From NCBI RefSeq assembly GCF_003473485.1, contig NC_053045.1, forward strand, positions 34,384,494-34,448,493: a DNA stretch of 64,000 bases, written 5' to 3'. The stretch is from Medicago truncatula. Lineage: Eukaryota; Streptophyta; Magnoliopsida; Fabales; Fabaceae. The position numbers and the translations under genes are program-made. Positions 33,860 to 42,817 of the stretch are shown here, one piece after another. The notes beneath the pieces were generated by a model, which was not told the DNA's origin, made no database searches, and saw nothing but the letters and a program-made list of their open reading frames with translations. Position 1 is the stretch's first letter. Each line of letters opens with the position of its first letter.

Positions 33860-33939
33860 GAGCTTAGTCCTCACCACGTTTATTAGGAGCCTTGTCCTCC
33901 GCACGTTTTATAGGAGCTTTGTCCTCCGCACGATTAAAG
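33860..33939 (+). repeat. Three 27-bp tandem units in the solo LTR
   Basis: Units begin at 33860, 33887 and 33914 with GAGC and share TTGTCCTCCGCACG; the first unit has diverged to TAGTCCTCACCACG. Confidence 0.85.
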
Positions 33940-34623
33940 TATATTAATACTTATGATGAGGATTGGTACCACATGCATATAAGGAGTCTAAGAGCATTGT
34001 CACATTGTCATGATTAAGATGCCTTGTTGATAATGATTGAATATGTGATTACGTGATAAGTGTTTATCAATTATGTTATGTTGTTCATGATAATGGGATA
34101 TATGATTACGCGATAACTGTTTAGCAATTATGCAATGTTGTTAAAGAAATGATTATGATGTTAATTTATGATTCGCAATTACATTGATTAATGTTATTTT
34201 GTTATGAAATCTCACCCCTTCTGCTTGAAAATGTTGCCCTTCGTATGGGTAACTTGCAGGTGATCGTGCTTAGTGTGCAGTTGCCGTCGTGAGTGGCCTT
34301 GCCTTCTCTGTGTCGTCTAGGTCGCTCTGATACGTAACGGGATGGGGTTATATGCTATAACATGCTTCATTCTTTTACGTGAACTGCTATGATAATTTCT
34401 GTTTTGATTAACTCTTTTGAGATACCTTGTTGGGGCCTGCGTGCCGAATTGATTTATGACTTATGAACTAATATTCCGCTGCTATGTTAAGATATTATGT
34501 GGAAGTTAAATTATTATTTAACTGTTTTTGGATTACGTTTCTATGTGATATCCCGTTTATGGTTTTTACTCTGATAAATGTTTAAGAAATTTGTATATTG
34601 GAAAAACGGGGTGTTACAACGAC

Positions 34624-35279
34624 CGACGGTAGACGGAAAACTGATGATGACGATGTGGGAGTTTTGTTTTGAAGTGGAATGAAGAAGAAGAAGAAAAGGG
34701 TTCAACACGTGTTTTCTCTGATTCTCTCACATGTTTTTTCCTTTCAGCTTTATTTGATTTTTTTAAAAAAAGGTGTGCCACATGACATTACCCTAATTGA
34801 GCAATGTTATATAACATTAAAAGCCCAATGATACACAAATGAGATCTGAGTTGTAGTTGTTGAAGTGGTTAATGGAGTTGCAGCCATGAATTTAGAAATT
34901 GGAGTTGGAACTAATTGTATGTTTAAATTTGATTACGAGTAATGTGTTAGATATATATGATTCGTATGTGTGCCGAATATGATTATGAATTTATGATGCA
35001 TTTTTAATTGTTGAAATTGAAATAGATATTGTCCTTTCGATTAGTTTAGTCTAATAGTTTCAAGAGCTTATGTAAGCATTTACATCCCCTTTTGAATATC
35101 CCTTCAAGAAGGATGGTGGCTAGGGAGTGTTTTGAGATATATTTAGATGAACAATTGAAGGTTGTTATAAATCTGACTATAGTAAACTTGCAATTGTTAC
35201 TGATCATTGAACTTCTATTCAAAACTTTAACTATATTTCCATAGTTGTCTGTTGATAGTTAATTAAAATACCAAAAAAG
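34624..35279. other. Spacer right of the solo LTR
   Basis: No gene is recognised. GACCGACGGTAGACGG continues the interrupted target sequence left of the LTR. Confidence 0.4.
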
Positions 35280-35600
35280 GATCATTACCTTTAGTTTAAT
35301 TCCAAACCACGCGAGTGAAGCAATATGTTAGAAAGTTGAAGAGTCATTGAGGGAATGTGGTTACGATCACCATTGACAATGCATCGTCCAATATGTGGCT
35401 ACAGTGGTTAAAGATATTTTGGTCATACCAACCTCTACAATAGCTTTATAGAGCATTTTCAGGAAGAGAGTTAGGATGTTGGACACTTACAGAAGTTCCT
35501 TGAGTATGAGAATTGCAGAAGCTTTGATATGCTCTCAAAATTTATTGAAGTCAACGTAAGAGTTTAATGTTACTGAAGGTGTTGTTTTAGGTACCTTAAA
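35280..35600 (+). pseudogene. hAT transposase remnant
   Basis: Broken frames on the plus strand read VTITIDNASSN (about 35362-35395) and, after stops, VRMLDTYRSSLSMRIAEALI, then CSQNLLKS (about 35468-35560). These match the order of plant hAT transposases: the TIDNASSN catalytic segment, then the C-terminal 'EALIC-x-x-NWL' dimerisation segment. Most of the transposase between them is deleted. Confidence 0.7.
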
Positions 35601-36364
35601 TTTCTTTTTCTACAATTTATTTATTATTATTGTTGTTGATCGATTTTTTTGTTATTTGATAAGAGAAGTTAATTAAGGATCGACCATTTGGTGTTAGGAA
35701 GCAGTTGTAGGTGTTGTGTCATCCACTTAATCACAACCGGATTGTGATTGAGTGAAATTATAATTATGTTTTGTAAGTAGATTACAACTTACTCTTTTGT
35801 CTTTAAAATTTTAGTATGGTTGATTATTATTTTCTAATTATGTTATTATCAATTCATATGCAGTTTGAATCTTTTTTTTTAGTCACATATGTCTCGCACT
35901 ACATAACATATACCCTCCTTATTTAAGATTAATTTTAAAATGACATTTATGTTGGTTGCTTGGTTGTACTGTTATCTCTATCTAGTATGTTTCATAATTA
36001 GTTGTTTGATAATGTAGTTTAAAATTTGTGATGATTTTTTTTATTATGTGCTTGCAATTGAAAATATTGAGGAATAGAGAAATTTGGCAAAAGTTGAAAA
36101 GACCTTCATTTTATGAAAAATGGTGAGCACTATTGCCTTTTCATAATTAGTTGCTACATACACAAAAAAACAAAAATGGATATTTTGTTGTTTTATTTTT
36201 TCAGACGCAGCTTCAAATGTCATCATATTGAAGCATGAGCAAGTTGTAGATTTAATTTTTTTTACAATGAGAATTAAATGTTAAAGTTTAACTGTTGGCT
36301 ATGTTGTGGTAGTTTGTGATATGTTTTGATTTAATGCAAGCATATTACAGTAGTATTAATTACA
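35601..36364. other. Spacer, no gene seen
   Basis: AT-rich sequence with no exon or clear repeat. It ends ATTAATTACA, immediately before the first direct repeat. Confidence 0.4.
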
Positions 36365-36822
36365 TTAGACCCAAAATGATGTTCTAAAATTGTGACGTAA
36401 TAACCTTAGATTAATGACATCAGTTTTAAGTTGAAATTTACTTTTATTTTAGCATGTGATATTTGATTACCCCTCAAATAAATATGAATGTGCTTAATAT
36501 TAATCTCAACTTAGGTCCATTTTTTAAATTATTATTATCCTAAACCATAATTATTTTCTCAGTCAAATATTAAAATAAAAATTAATGGGGTTTTAAGTTG
36601 GTCTTTTTTTGGTTGTCAAAAAAAAAAGTTGGTTTTTTTTTTTTCTTCCGAATTAACCAATTGAACCTACCCGATTATCCTCCTTAACCGACTAAACCAA
36701 TACTTAATTTGGGTGGAATTGATTCTATGTATTGAAATCAAGGGGTAGTGAGATTTTAGGATTTCCGACCGATGTTCCTTCCTATTTCATGGTAGGATTT
36801 GAAAAAGTGAAGAAAAAGTTTT
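36365..36822 (+). repeat. 457-bp direct repeat, left copy
   Basis: It starts TTAGACCCAAAATGATG and ends GAAGAAAAAGTTTT. It is about 98% identical to 39075-39530. No coding potential is seen. Confidence 0.95.
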
Positions 36823-39074
36823 GAATAAAAACAAATGACATTCAAACATTAATAAAATTATTCTTTATATTGTTGGGACCACAGAGGATGTCTACACTAA
36901 GTTGCATCATCATATTAGGTTAAGAGCAATCACACAAGTGAGATCGACACTACATATTAACTTAAAATGAGTAATGGACATGTATTTTGTCAATTCAGCA
37001 TAACAAATCTACGATTTTCGATTGTCAGATCCCACCAAAGATCAAAAGTTAAGTAATTTAAAATAATAGATGTTGAATAAAAAAAATAGCATCAAAACGA
37101 ATGACATCCAAAAACTAAAATTTAAAAAATAAATAAATAAAAGATATCCAAAACTAACAAAACCACCCATCATAATGTTTAGACTCCCGGGGGAGTTAAA
37201 ACAGGGTTGTATAATCACAGTAGGGTAAAGTCAACCATAAAAGTGAAATTCACACCATATTTTTATTCAAAATCTAAAGGCATTAGGTATATGGGTCATT
37301 TCACTTATATTTTCTCATCATCTGCTTTTTTATCCAATGTGAAGCTTTAATTACATATGAGACATTAATATCTCTCTCTGAAGTGTGCGACGACTCTGCA
37401 TCTGTATGATGGTAACATGGTCATATAAGGTCAGATTGATGCATAACATGATAAAAAAAAGGCGGGTGTATTTTAAAAAGAAATTTTGACATGAAAGAAA
37501 TGGTAAGGAAAAAAAAAAGGAGTGTGTATTTTAACCATGAGAGTATAGGAAATAGAGTGAGTTATTGGTAATTTGTAGGTTTTTTGAAGAATTTGGAGAT
37601 TTTGAAGTTTATTTACCAAAAAATTAGACTCAATTAAAAAATACACTTCATTTTTAAATTTCTGCTAAGTATATATTTTGTCAACTTAACATAATACATC
37701 TTTTTTCCATTTCAGATTCCACCAAAGACAAAAGTCAAGGAATTTGAAATAATGAAAGTTGAACAAAAAAAAAGTAAGAGAGTGACATCCAACAACTAAA
37801 ATTTATGATAAAGAAAAATTAAACAAATGACATCCAAAAGTTGACATAACACTTCATCCTAATTTTGGAACCTTCGAGGGATCATAGTCTAAGTTTGTTC
37901 ACCATATTAGACTAAGAAAAATCACACATGTCTGACTGATATCAAATCTTTGTCCTATACCTTAAGACATCAGATATATATGTCATCTCACTTATATGCT
38001 GTTTAAAATTTACCATATATCCCATCCTATTATAGAACTTTGACTCACACTAGACACACTAATATTTCTTAACCAAGTGAGCAACTATTCGTGTTCGTAA
38101 TCACGTTACATAGTAAAATAAGGTCAAGCGGAGGAACACCATGTTCCAGAAGGTTGGTTGGTGATTGTTTCATGAAGAGAGTTTTATATTCCTTTCTTTT
38201 ATGTGAAGACAAAAAATAAATTAGAAGGAAAAGTAACGGATTTGAAAAAGGAATTTGAACATGAGAGAAGATAAGGGAAAAAATAATTATTGTACGTTAT
38301 GTTCGTGAGAGTATAGAGAGAGTAGTGTGAATTATCGGTGATTTTATGAGTTTGTTAAAGGAGTTTGAGATTTTTGGGTAATTATTTTACTAAAAAAATT
38401 GATTCAATTAAGAAATGTCACATAATTTTAAATGTGTAATAAACATGTCTTTTGTGAACTCAGCATAACACATCTGCAATTTTCCATTGCCACTTGCCGC
38501 CAAAGTCCAAAAGTTGATGAATTTAAATTAATAGAAGTTGAATGAAAAAAATTCAGATGAAAAACAATGACATTTAAAAACTAAATTTTAAGATAAAAAA
38601 TACAAACAAACGACATCAAAAAATTAAAAGACAATTTATTTGTGACTTTCGGGAGATTCTGCATCGAGTTTGATAATCACATTAAACAAAGAGAACAATA
38701 CACATGAGTTTGACAACACATCTTCAACCCAAACCTTATGAAATTAGGTATATGGATCATAACACTTATATGTTACTCAACATCTACTCTTACATACAAT
38801 GTGACTTTAACTCGCACTTGACACATTAATATTTCTCCCTAAAGTAGGAGACTCTCTGCATATGAGATCTACCACCATAAACCAATTCTGCTTCTCCACA
38901 GAGTCAATCTAAGCTATGATACCATTGTTGGGCCTTACGAGGGAGCCAACACTGGCATGGATTGATCCATTGCACAGAGAACAACCAGACAAATGAGAAT
39001 GATATCAAATCTTTACTTAATATTTTAAATATCACGAAATTCTAGCCCGTGCTTGGCACGGGTTTGCATACTAG
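36823..39074 (+). mobile_element. Helitron-type element, 5'-truncated, with internal tandem array
   Basis: The right end has a canonical Helitron 3' terminus: a 7-bp hairpin CCCGTGC-TTG-GCACGGG (39046-39062), 8 bases, then CTAG at 39071-39074, followed by T. No TC-type 5' end is seen; the left edge joins the first 457-bp repeat directly. The body is three diverged tandem units of about 0.7 kb, recognisable by TTTTGTCAA/GAACT-CAGCATAACA-type words near 36975, 37670 and 38445 and by ACAAATGACATC-type words. No Rep/helicase gene is present, so it is non-autonomous. Confidence 0.75.
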
Positions 39075-39530
39075 TTAGACCCAAAATGGTGTTCTAAAAT
39101 TGTGACGTAATAACCTTAGATTAATGACATCAGTTTTAAGTTGAAATTTACTTTTATTTTAGTATGTGATATTTGATTACCCCTCAAATAAATATGAATG
39201 TGCTTAATATTAATCTCAACTTAGGTCCATTTTTTAAATTATTATTATCCTAAACCATAATTATTTTCTCAGTCAAATATTAAAATAAAAATTAATGGGG
39301 TTTTAAGTTGGTCTTTTTTTGGTTGTCAAAACAAAAAGTTGGTCTTTTTTTTCTTCCGAATTAACCAATTGAACCTACCCGATTATCCTCCTTAACCGAC
39401 TAAACCAAGACTTAATTTGGGTGGAATTGATTCTAGGTATTGAAATCAAGGGGTAGTGAGATTTTAGGATTTCCGACCGATGTTCCTTCCTATTTCATGG
39501 TAGGATTTGAAAAAGTGAAGAAAAAGTTTT
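39075..39530 (+). repeat. 457-bp direct repeat, right copy
   Basis: This second copy begins immediately after the Helitron CTAG end. Differences from the left copy are a few substitutions (for example CCAAGACT against CCAATACT) and run-length changes. Confidence 0.95.
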
Positions 39531-39566
39531 AGTTAGAAAAAGTTTATTTGAATATAATGTAACACA

Positions 39567-39750
39567 TCAGAAGAGTCGTGAACTTGACTTGTTAAAAACT
39601 CAAAATTTGAATTGTTAATTTAGAGTAAACTTGAATAATATAAATGAATGTTCGTTTGGTCATTGACACATTAGTCATCGACACATGTTATAAGCACATT
39701 GTATTCCTCCATAAATATGACCCTTATTATAACATTTGCACCAATTGAAT
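39567..39750 (+). repeat. Dispersed repeat, first of a diverged pair
   Basis: It shares GTTAAAAACTCAAAATTTG, AATGAATGT and TATAAATA-like promoter-looking text with 41345-41515. The pair is in direct orientation about 1.8 kb apart and may be the ends of one old element containing 40773-41291. Confidence 0.55.
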
Positions 39751-40772
39751 TTCATTTGCACCATACGTATCCATCATAGTTTCTATTCGAGTGGTGTTGA
39801 AAAAGTTAAAAGAAACTTATGCACTAAGTGGTAATTTTATTTTGAGCAATGCCATTTATTGTCACCGATTTTCAAGACGTGATGATGATTTTCAGTTTAG
39901 CCAATCAAATTTTTTCACTAGGTGAAATGGTCACGAAAATTTATCACGTGATAGGTAACAGTTTCCTTTAATTGAACCTATCGCTCAATCACAATTTTTA
40001 TTTTTATGAAACTAAACTTCAATTTAATTTGAACTCCATCACACACATAATCTAGGTTTTACATTTCCTCTTTATTTCCTCGACTTTACCATGTCTCTCC
40101 ACCAAAATTTCTACTTTGATTTATATATCTAATAATTATTTCTGATAGTGAAACTAGGTTTTTTGATTACTGGATTTTGTTCTTAATTTTTTCATTTATT
40201 GTTTACATACTTGATTAATCTACGTTGAGTTTTCCAATTGCATAGTTTAATTTTGGTTTATAGATTTTGTTTAATTTTTTATAAGTTCCTGAATTATATT
40301 ACTGCCTTTTTCAAATGTTTAAAAAAAAATAAGAATGATTCTCGATGAGAGATCATGATTTAGGAGATTTTTTGTGCCATGAGAGTAAGCTAGTTTGTCA
40401 GAAATATCACTTTGATCGCATACAAAATCTTTATCAATTGAGAAATTCAACGATATCATCTCACAACGATCACTAGCTAGATCAAATGGTGATCTTTTAC
40501 ATTAAAAATAACGCTCTCAAGCTATTCTAGTAAGTAAGTCTTTTATCAAGTTATGATTATTAGATTATACGAAGATTTTTTTACCATATTTACGTATAGG
40601 ATGACTTAGAACAATTAAATTGTATTTCGCTTTGATGTACAAACACCTTTAAGTTTATGTATGTCCTAGTGTTTGTCATGCATCAGTGTTCGACACTCAT
40701 ACCGAAGATGACAAAAATATCATTTGATTATGAGTTGTATGTTAAATATTGCATTTGTTTATGCAGTTAAAA
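39751..40772. other. Spacer or old element interior
   Basis: No gene is recognised between the dispersed repeats; AT-rich with scattered stops in all frames. Confidence 0.4.
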
Positions 40773-41291
40773 TGTTGATGTTGTAACTTTTACAACGATG
40801 GAAGTTATGTGTTGTTAAGGAAGAAATGAAGTATTTTGTGTAGATTAATTTAATTTGGCACTGTCCATGTATATATTATATGGTTTAATTTGAAAAAGAC
40901 AAGGAAAATAATGTGAAAGACAACATAACATAATCTTACAATAACTCATGTTCATAAAAAACTAATTATACAAAAGAATGTTCAATAAAACATGATCTTA
41001 TAATGTTATATTAACTCATGTTCGTGACAACAAAAAATCTTTCAAAATGATGTTCAATATAACACTTTGATATAATTTTCTAAAATATCACACACGAGGT
41101 TACGCTTTTGATTATAGATAAACGTAAGTTGAAGTAGTTGTTCAATATCAAGTTACCTTCACTAGATCTAATTCCACCATTGTGGTTCAAAACATCAGCA
41201 TTGAAGAAGACATGTTGCCATGTCGTCGCTTATTAAGCATTTATTGGAACCATTTGAATGGTGGTTCAATGTAGCCGAATATGAATGAATG
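40773..41291 (+). repeat. Dispersed repeat, copy B
   Basis: A diverged direct copy of 27178-27688, starting TGTTGATGTTGTAACTTTTA. Here no GRF coding remnant precedes it. Confidence 0.75.
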
Positions 41292-41344
41292 ACGGAGAAT
41301 GTAGTTTTTGGTGTAAAAAAGATGATGCAAATATGAAATAGTAC

Positions 41345-41515
41345 ATAGAAGAATGGTGAACGTGATTGGTTAAAAACTCAAAATTTGGATCGTTAATTTG
41401 CAACATATATGAATAATATCAATGAATGTCCATTTAGTCATTGCTCCATCAGTCATTCACGCGTGTAATATTGTATTCATCTATAAATACAACTCTCATT
41501 ATAACATAAATCTCA
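41345..41515 (+). repeat. Dispersed repeat, second of a diverged pair
   Basis: It matches 39567-39750 in order: GTTAAAAACTCAAAATTTGG, AATGAATGTCCATTTAGTCA, then CTATAAATACAACTCTCATT. Confidence 0.55.
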
Positions 41516-41967
41516 CACACTATTAAAACATTGAAAAATATAATATAATATTCTCTCATTTTCACCAAGCTGATGAGTCATTTATATGCTATTTTAATAT
41601 GCTTTTTAGTTTAGTTTTATTTAGATTTTATATTATTTTATATTAGTATTATTTCCTTTTTAGGATAGTTTACTTTAAATTGCAATTTATTATATTTCAG
41701 GGAAGAATATTGGATGGATTGAGTCTTGGAGCAAAAGAAAGGGATTTGGAGCAGATTGGACACGAAAATACGAAGATTGGGAAACAAAATATATCTCCCA
41801 CAAGTCAGAAGCCTGGCACGGCCCGTACTAGCCTTGGCACGGCCATGCCACCCTCCAGAGACCTTTTGCTGCTTTTGCTTGAACTCCAAGCTATTCTATT
41901 TTGGCGCACAATCTACTGAGGAATATTCTTGGAATATACTTGCTTAGATTTTAAGTCAATTGTGTAC

Positions 41968-41975
41968 TATAAATA
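41968..41975 (+). promoter_or_regulatory. TATA box of the second solo LTR
   Basis: TATAAATA in the context GTGTACTATAAATAGAGTAG, about 400 bases into the LTR. Transcripts from here would contain the hairpin series starting about 290 bases downstream. Confidence 0.65.
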
Positions 41976-42261
41976 GAGTAGCTAGCCATCACAAATATTC
42001 ATCTTTACTTGGAATACAATAAGTGACAATTGCTTTTCTAAATAAAGTTCTTTTCCTTTCCTTTATTTTTCCGTCTTTTACTTTCATGCTTTCTCTCTTC
42101 TCCCCCATGTCTACGATGAACATGAGTGAGTAGACTTCTTCTTGTCTTGGGATTGTTGGATAAGTCTAAATGACATAATCCTAATCAAACCAAGCCCTAA
42201 GCCTTAATCTTATGTAACCCTAATTTCTTATCTGAATTCACCGTCTTAACATGGATTAACC

Positions 42262-42535
42262 ATTATCAAACTGTGGAAACAAAAGTGGAGGGTTTGATAA
42301 TTGTTCGTCCATTATTCCAAATATCAATTCATAAAACGAAAGTGGAGCTTTGATATTCGAACAAGTGAATTCAGACAAGGATTGCAAAGTCAGCGAAATA
42401 GGCTTTGCAATCTTTGAGACATATAGTTTCGATCTTCAAGGGAACTAATAACAATCAAGTCAGCGAAATAGGCTTGGTTGTTAGAGGAACCAAAATCCAA
42501 TAGTAATCAAGTCAGCGAAATAGGCTTGGTTGCTA
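42262..42535 (+). other. Five consecutive stem-loops with conserved loops
   Basis: Stems and loops: (1) 42262-42271 with 42292-42301; (2) 42320-42327 with 42350-42357; (3) 42376-42389 with 42403-42416; (4) 42449-42459 with 42473-42483; (5) 42501-42511 with 42525-42535. Hairpins 3-5 have the identical 13-nt loop TCAGCGAAATAGG while their stems differ (GATTGCAAAG, AACAATCAAG, AGTAATCAAG) and remain paired, with G-U pairs in 4 and 5. Hairpins 1 and 2 share AAAC(A/G)AAAGTGGAG in the loop. Function unknown; likely an RNA structure in the retrotransposon leader. Confidence 0.8.
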
Positions 42536-42817
42536 GAGGAACTTAAGAGAAACTGTCTTGAGAAATTAGGTCTAACATAACATTATAAGCTTATGGTTTT
42601 GGTTTGAGAAGGACTTGTTATTTAGATGAAACCAACGATCCCAAGGCTCTTTTATTATATTGCTTTTTAACCGTTTAAAAACCCCCAACTTACAATTCTC
42701 TTCTCTCTTCTAATCATCTCTAAAGGTTAATTAAATTGAACTACTCCCTGTCGGAACGATACTCTTTTATACTACTTCGGTAAGACCGTGCACTTGCGGT
42801 TTTATCTCATCACAAGC

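Larger units (their letters stand above)
32483..34618 (+). mobile_element. Solo LTR, 2136 bp, of a Ty3/gypsy-type retrotransposon
   Basis: It begins TGTAACACCC and ends GGGTGTTACA, the terminal inverted repeats of many plant gypsy LTRs. A perfect 5-bp target duplication ACGAC flanks it (32478-32482 and 34619-34623). No internal retrotransposon genes are present, so it is a solo LTR left by recombination between two LTRs. A TATA box (32770-32777) sets the strand as plus. The interior holds a palindrome cluster (33163-33483) and three 27-bp tandem units (33860-33939). Gypsy membership rests on ends and length only. Confidence 0.93.
41571..42812 (+). mobile_element. Solo LTR, 1242 bp, with stem-loop series
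   Basis: It begins TGATGAG and ends CTCATCA, with a perfect 5-bp target duplication CAAGC on each side (41566-41570 and 42813-42817). There is no internal coding region, so it is a solo LTR. A TATA box at 41968-41975 fixes the plus strand. The 3' end (CCCTGTCGGAACGATACTC then CTTGCGGTTTTATCTCATCA) resembles gypsy-type LTRs of plants. The insertion lies against the 3' portion of the MuDR-like pseudogene. Five hairpins lie at 42262-42535. Confidence 0.93.

Noticed and set aside
36365..39530. LTR retrotransposon with 457-bp LTRs
   Set aside because: The repeats lack TG...CA ends, there is no target duplication, primer-binding site or polypurine tract, and the right copy abuts a Helitron terminus.
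41638..41947. Three short frames around 41.6-41.9 kb
   Set aside because: They lie in the U3 part of the solo LTR and overlap on both strands; no protein similarity.
42376..42535. CRISPR-like array (repeated TCAGCGAAATAGG)
   Set aside because: Only three short repeats with uneven spacing inside an LTR of a plant genome, and the 'spacers' pair across the loop; it is a stem-loop series.
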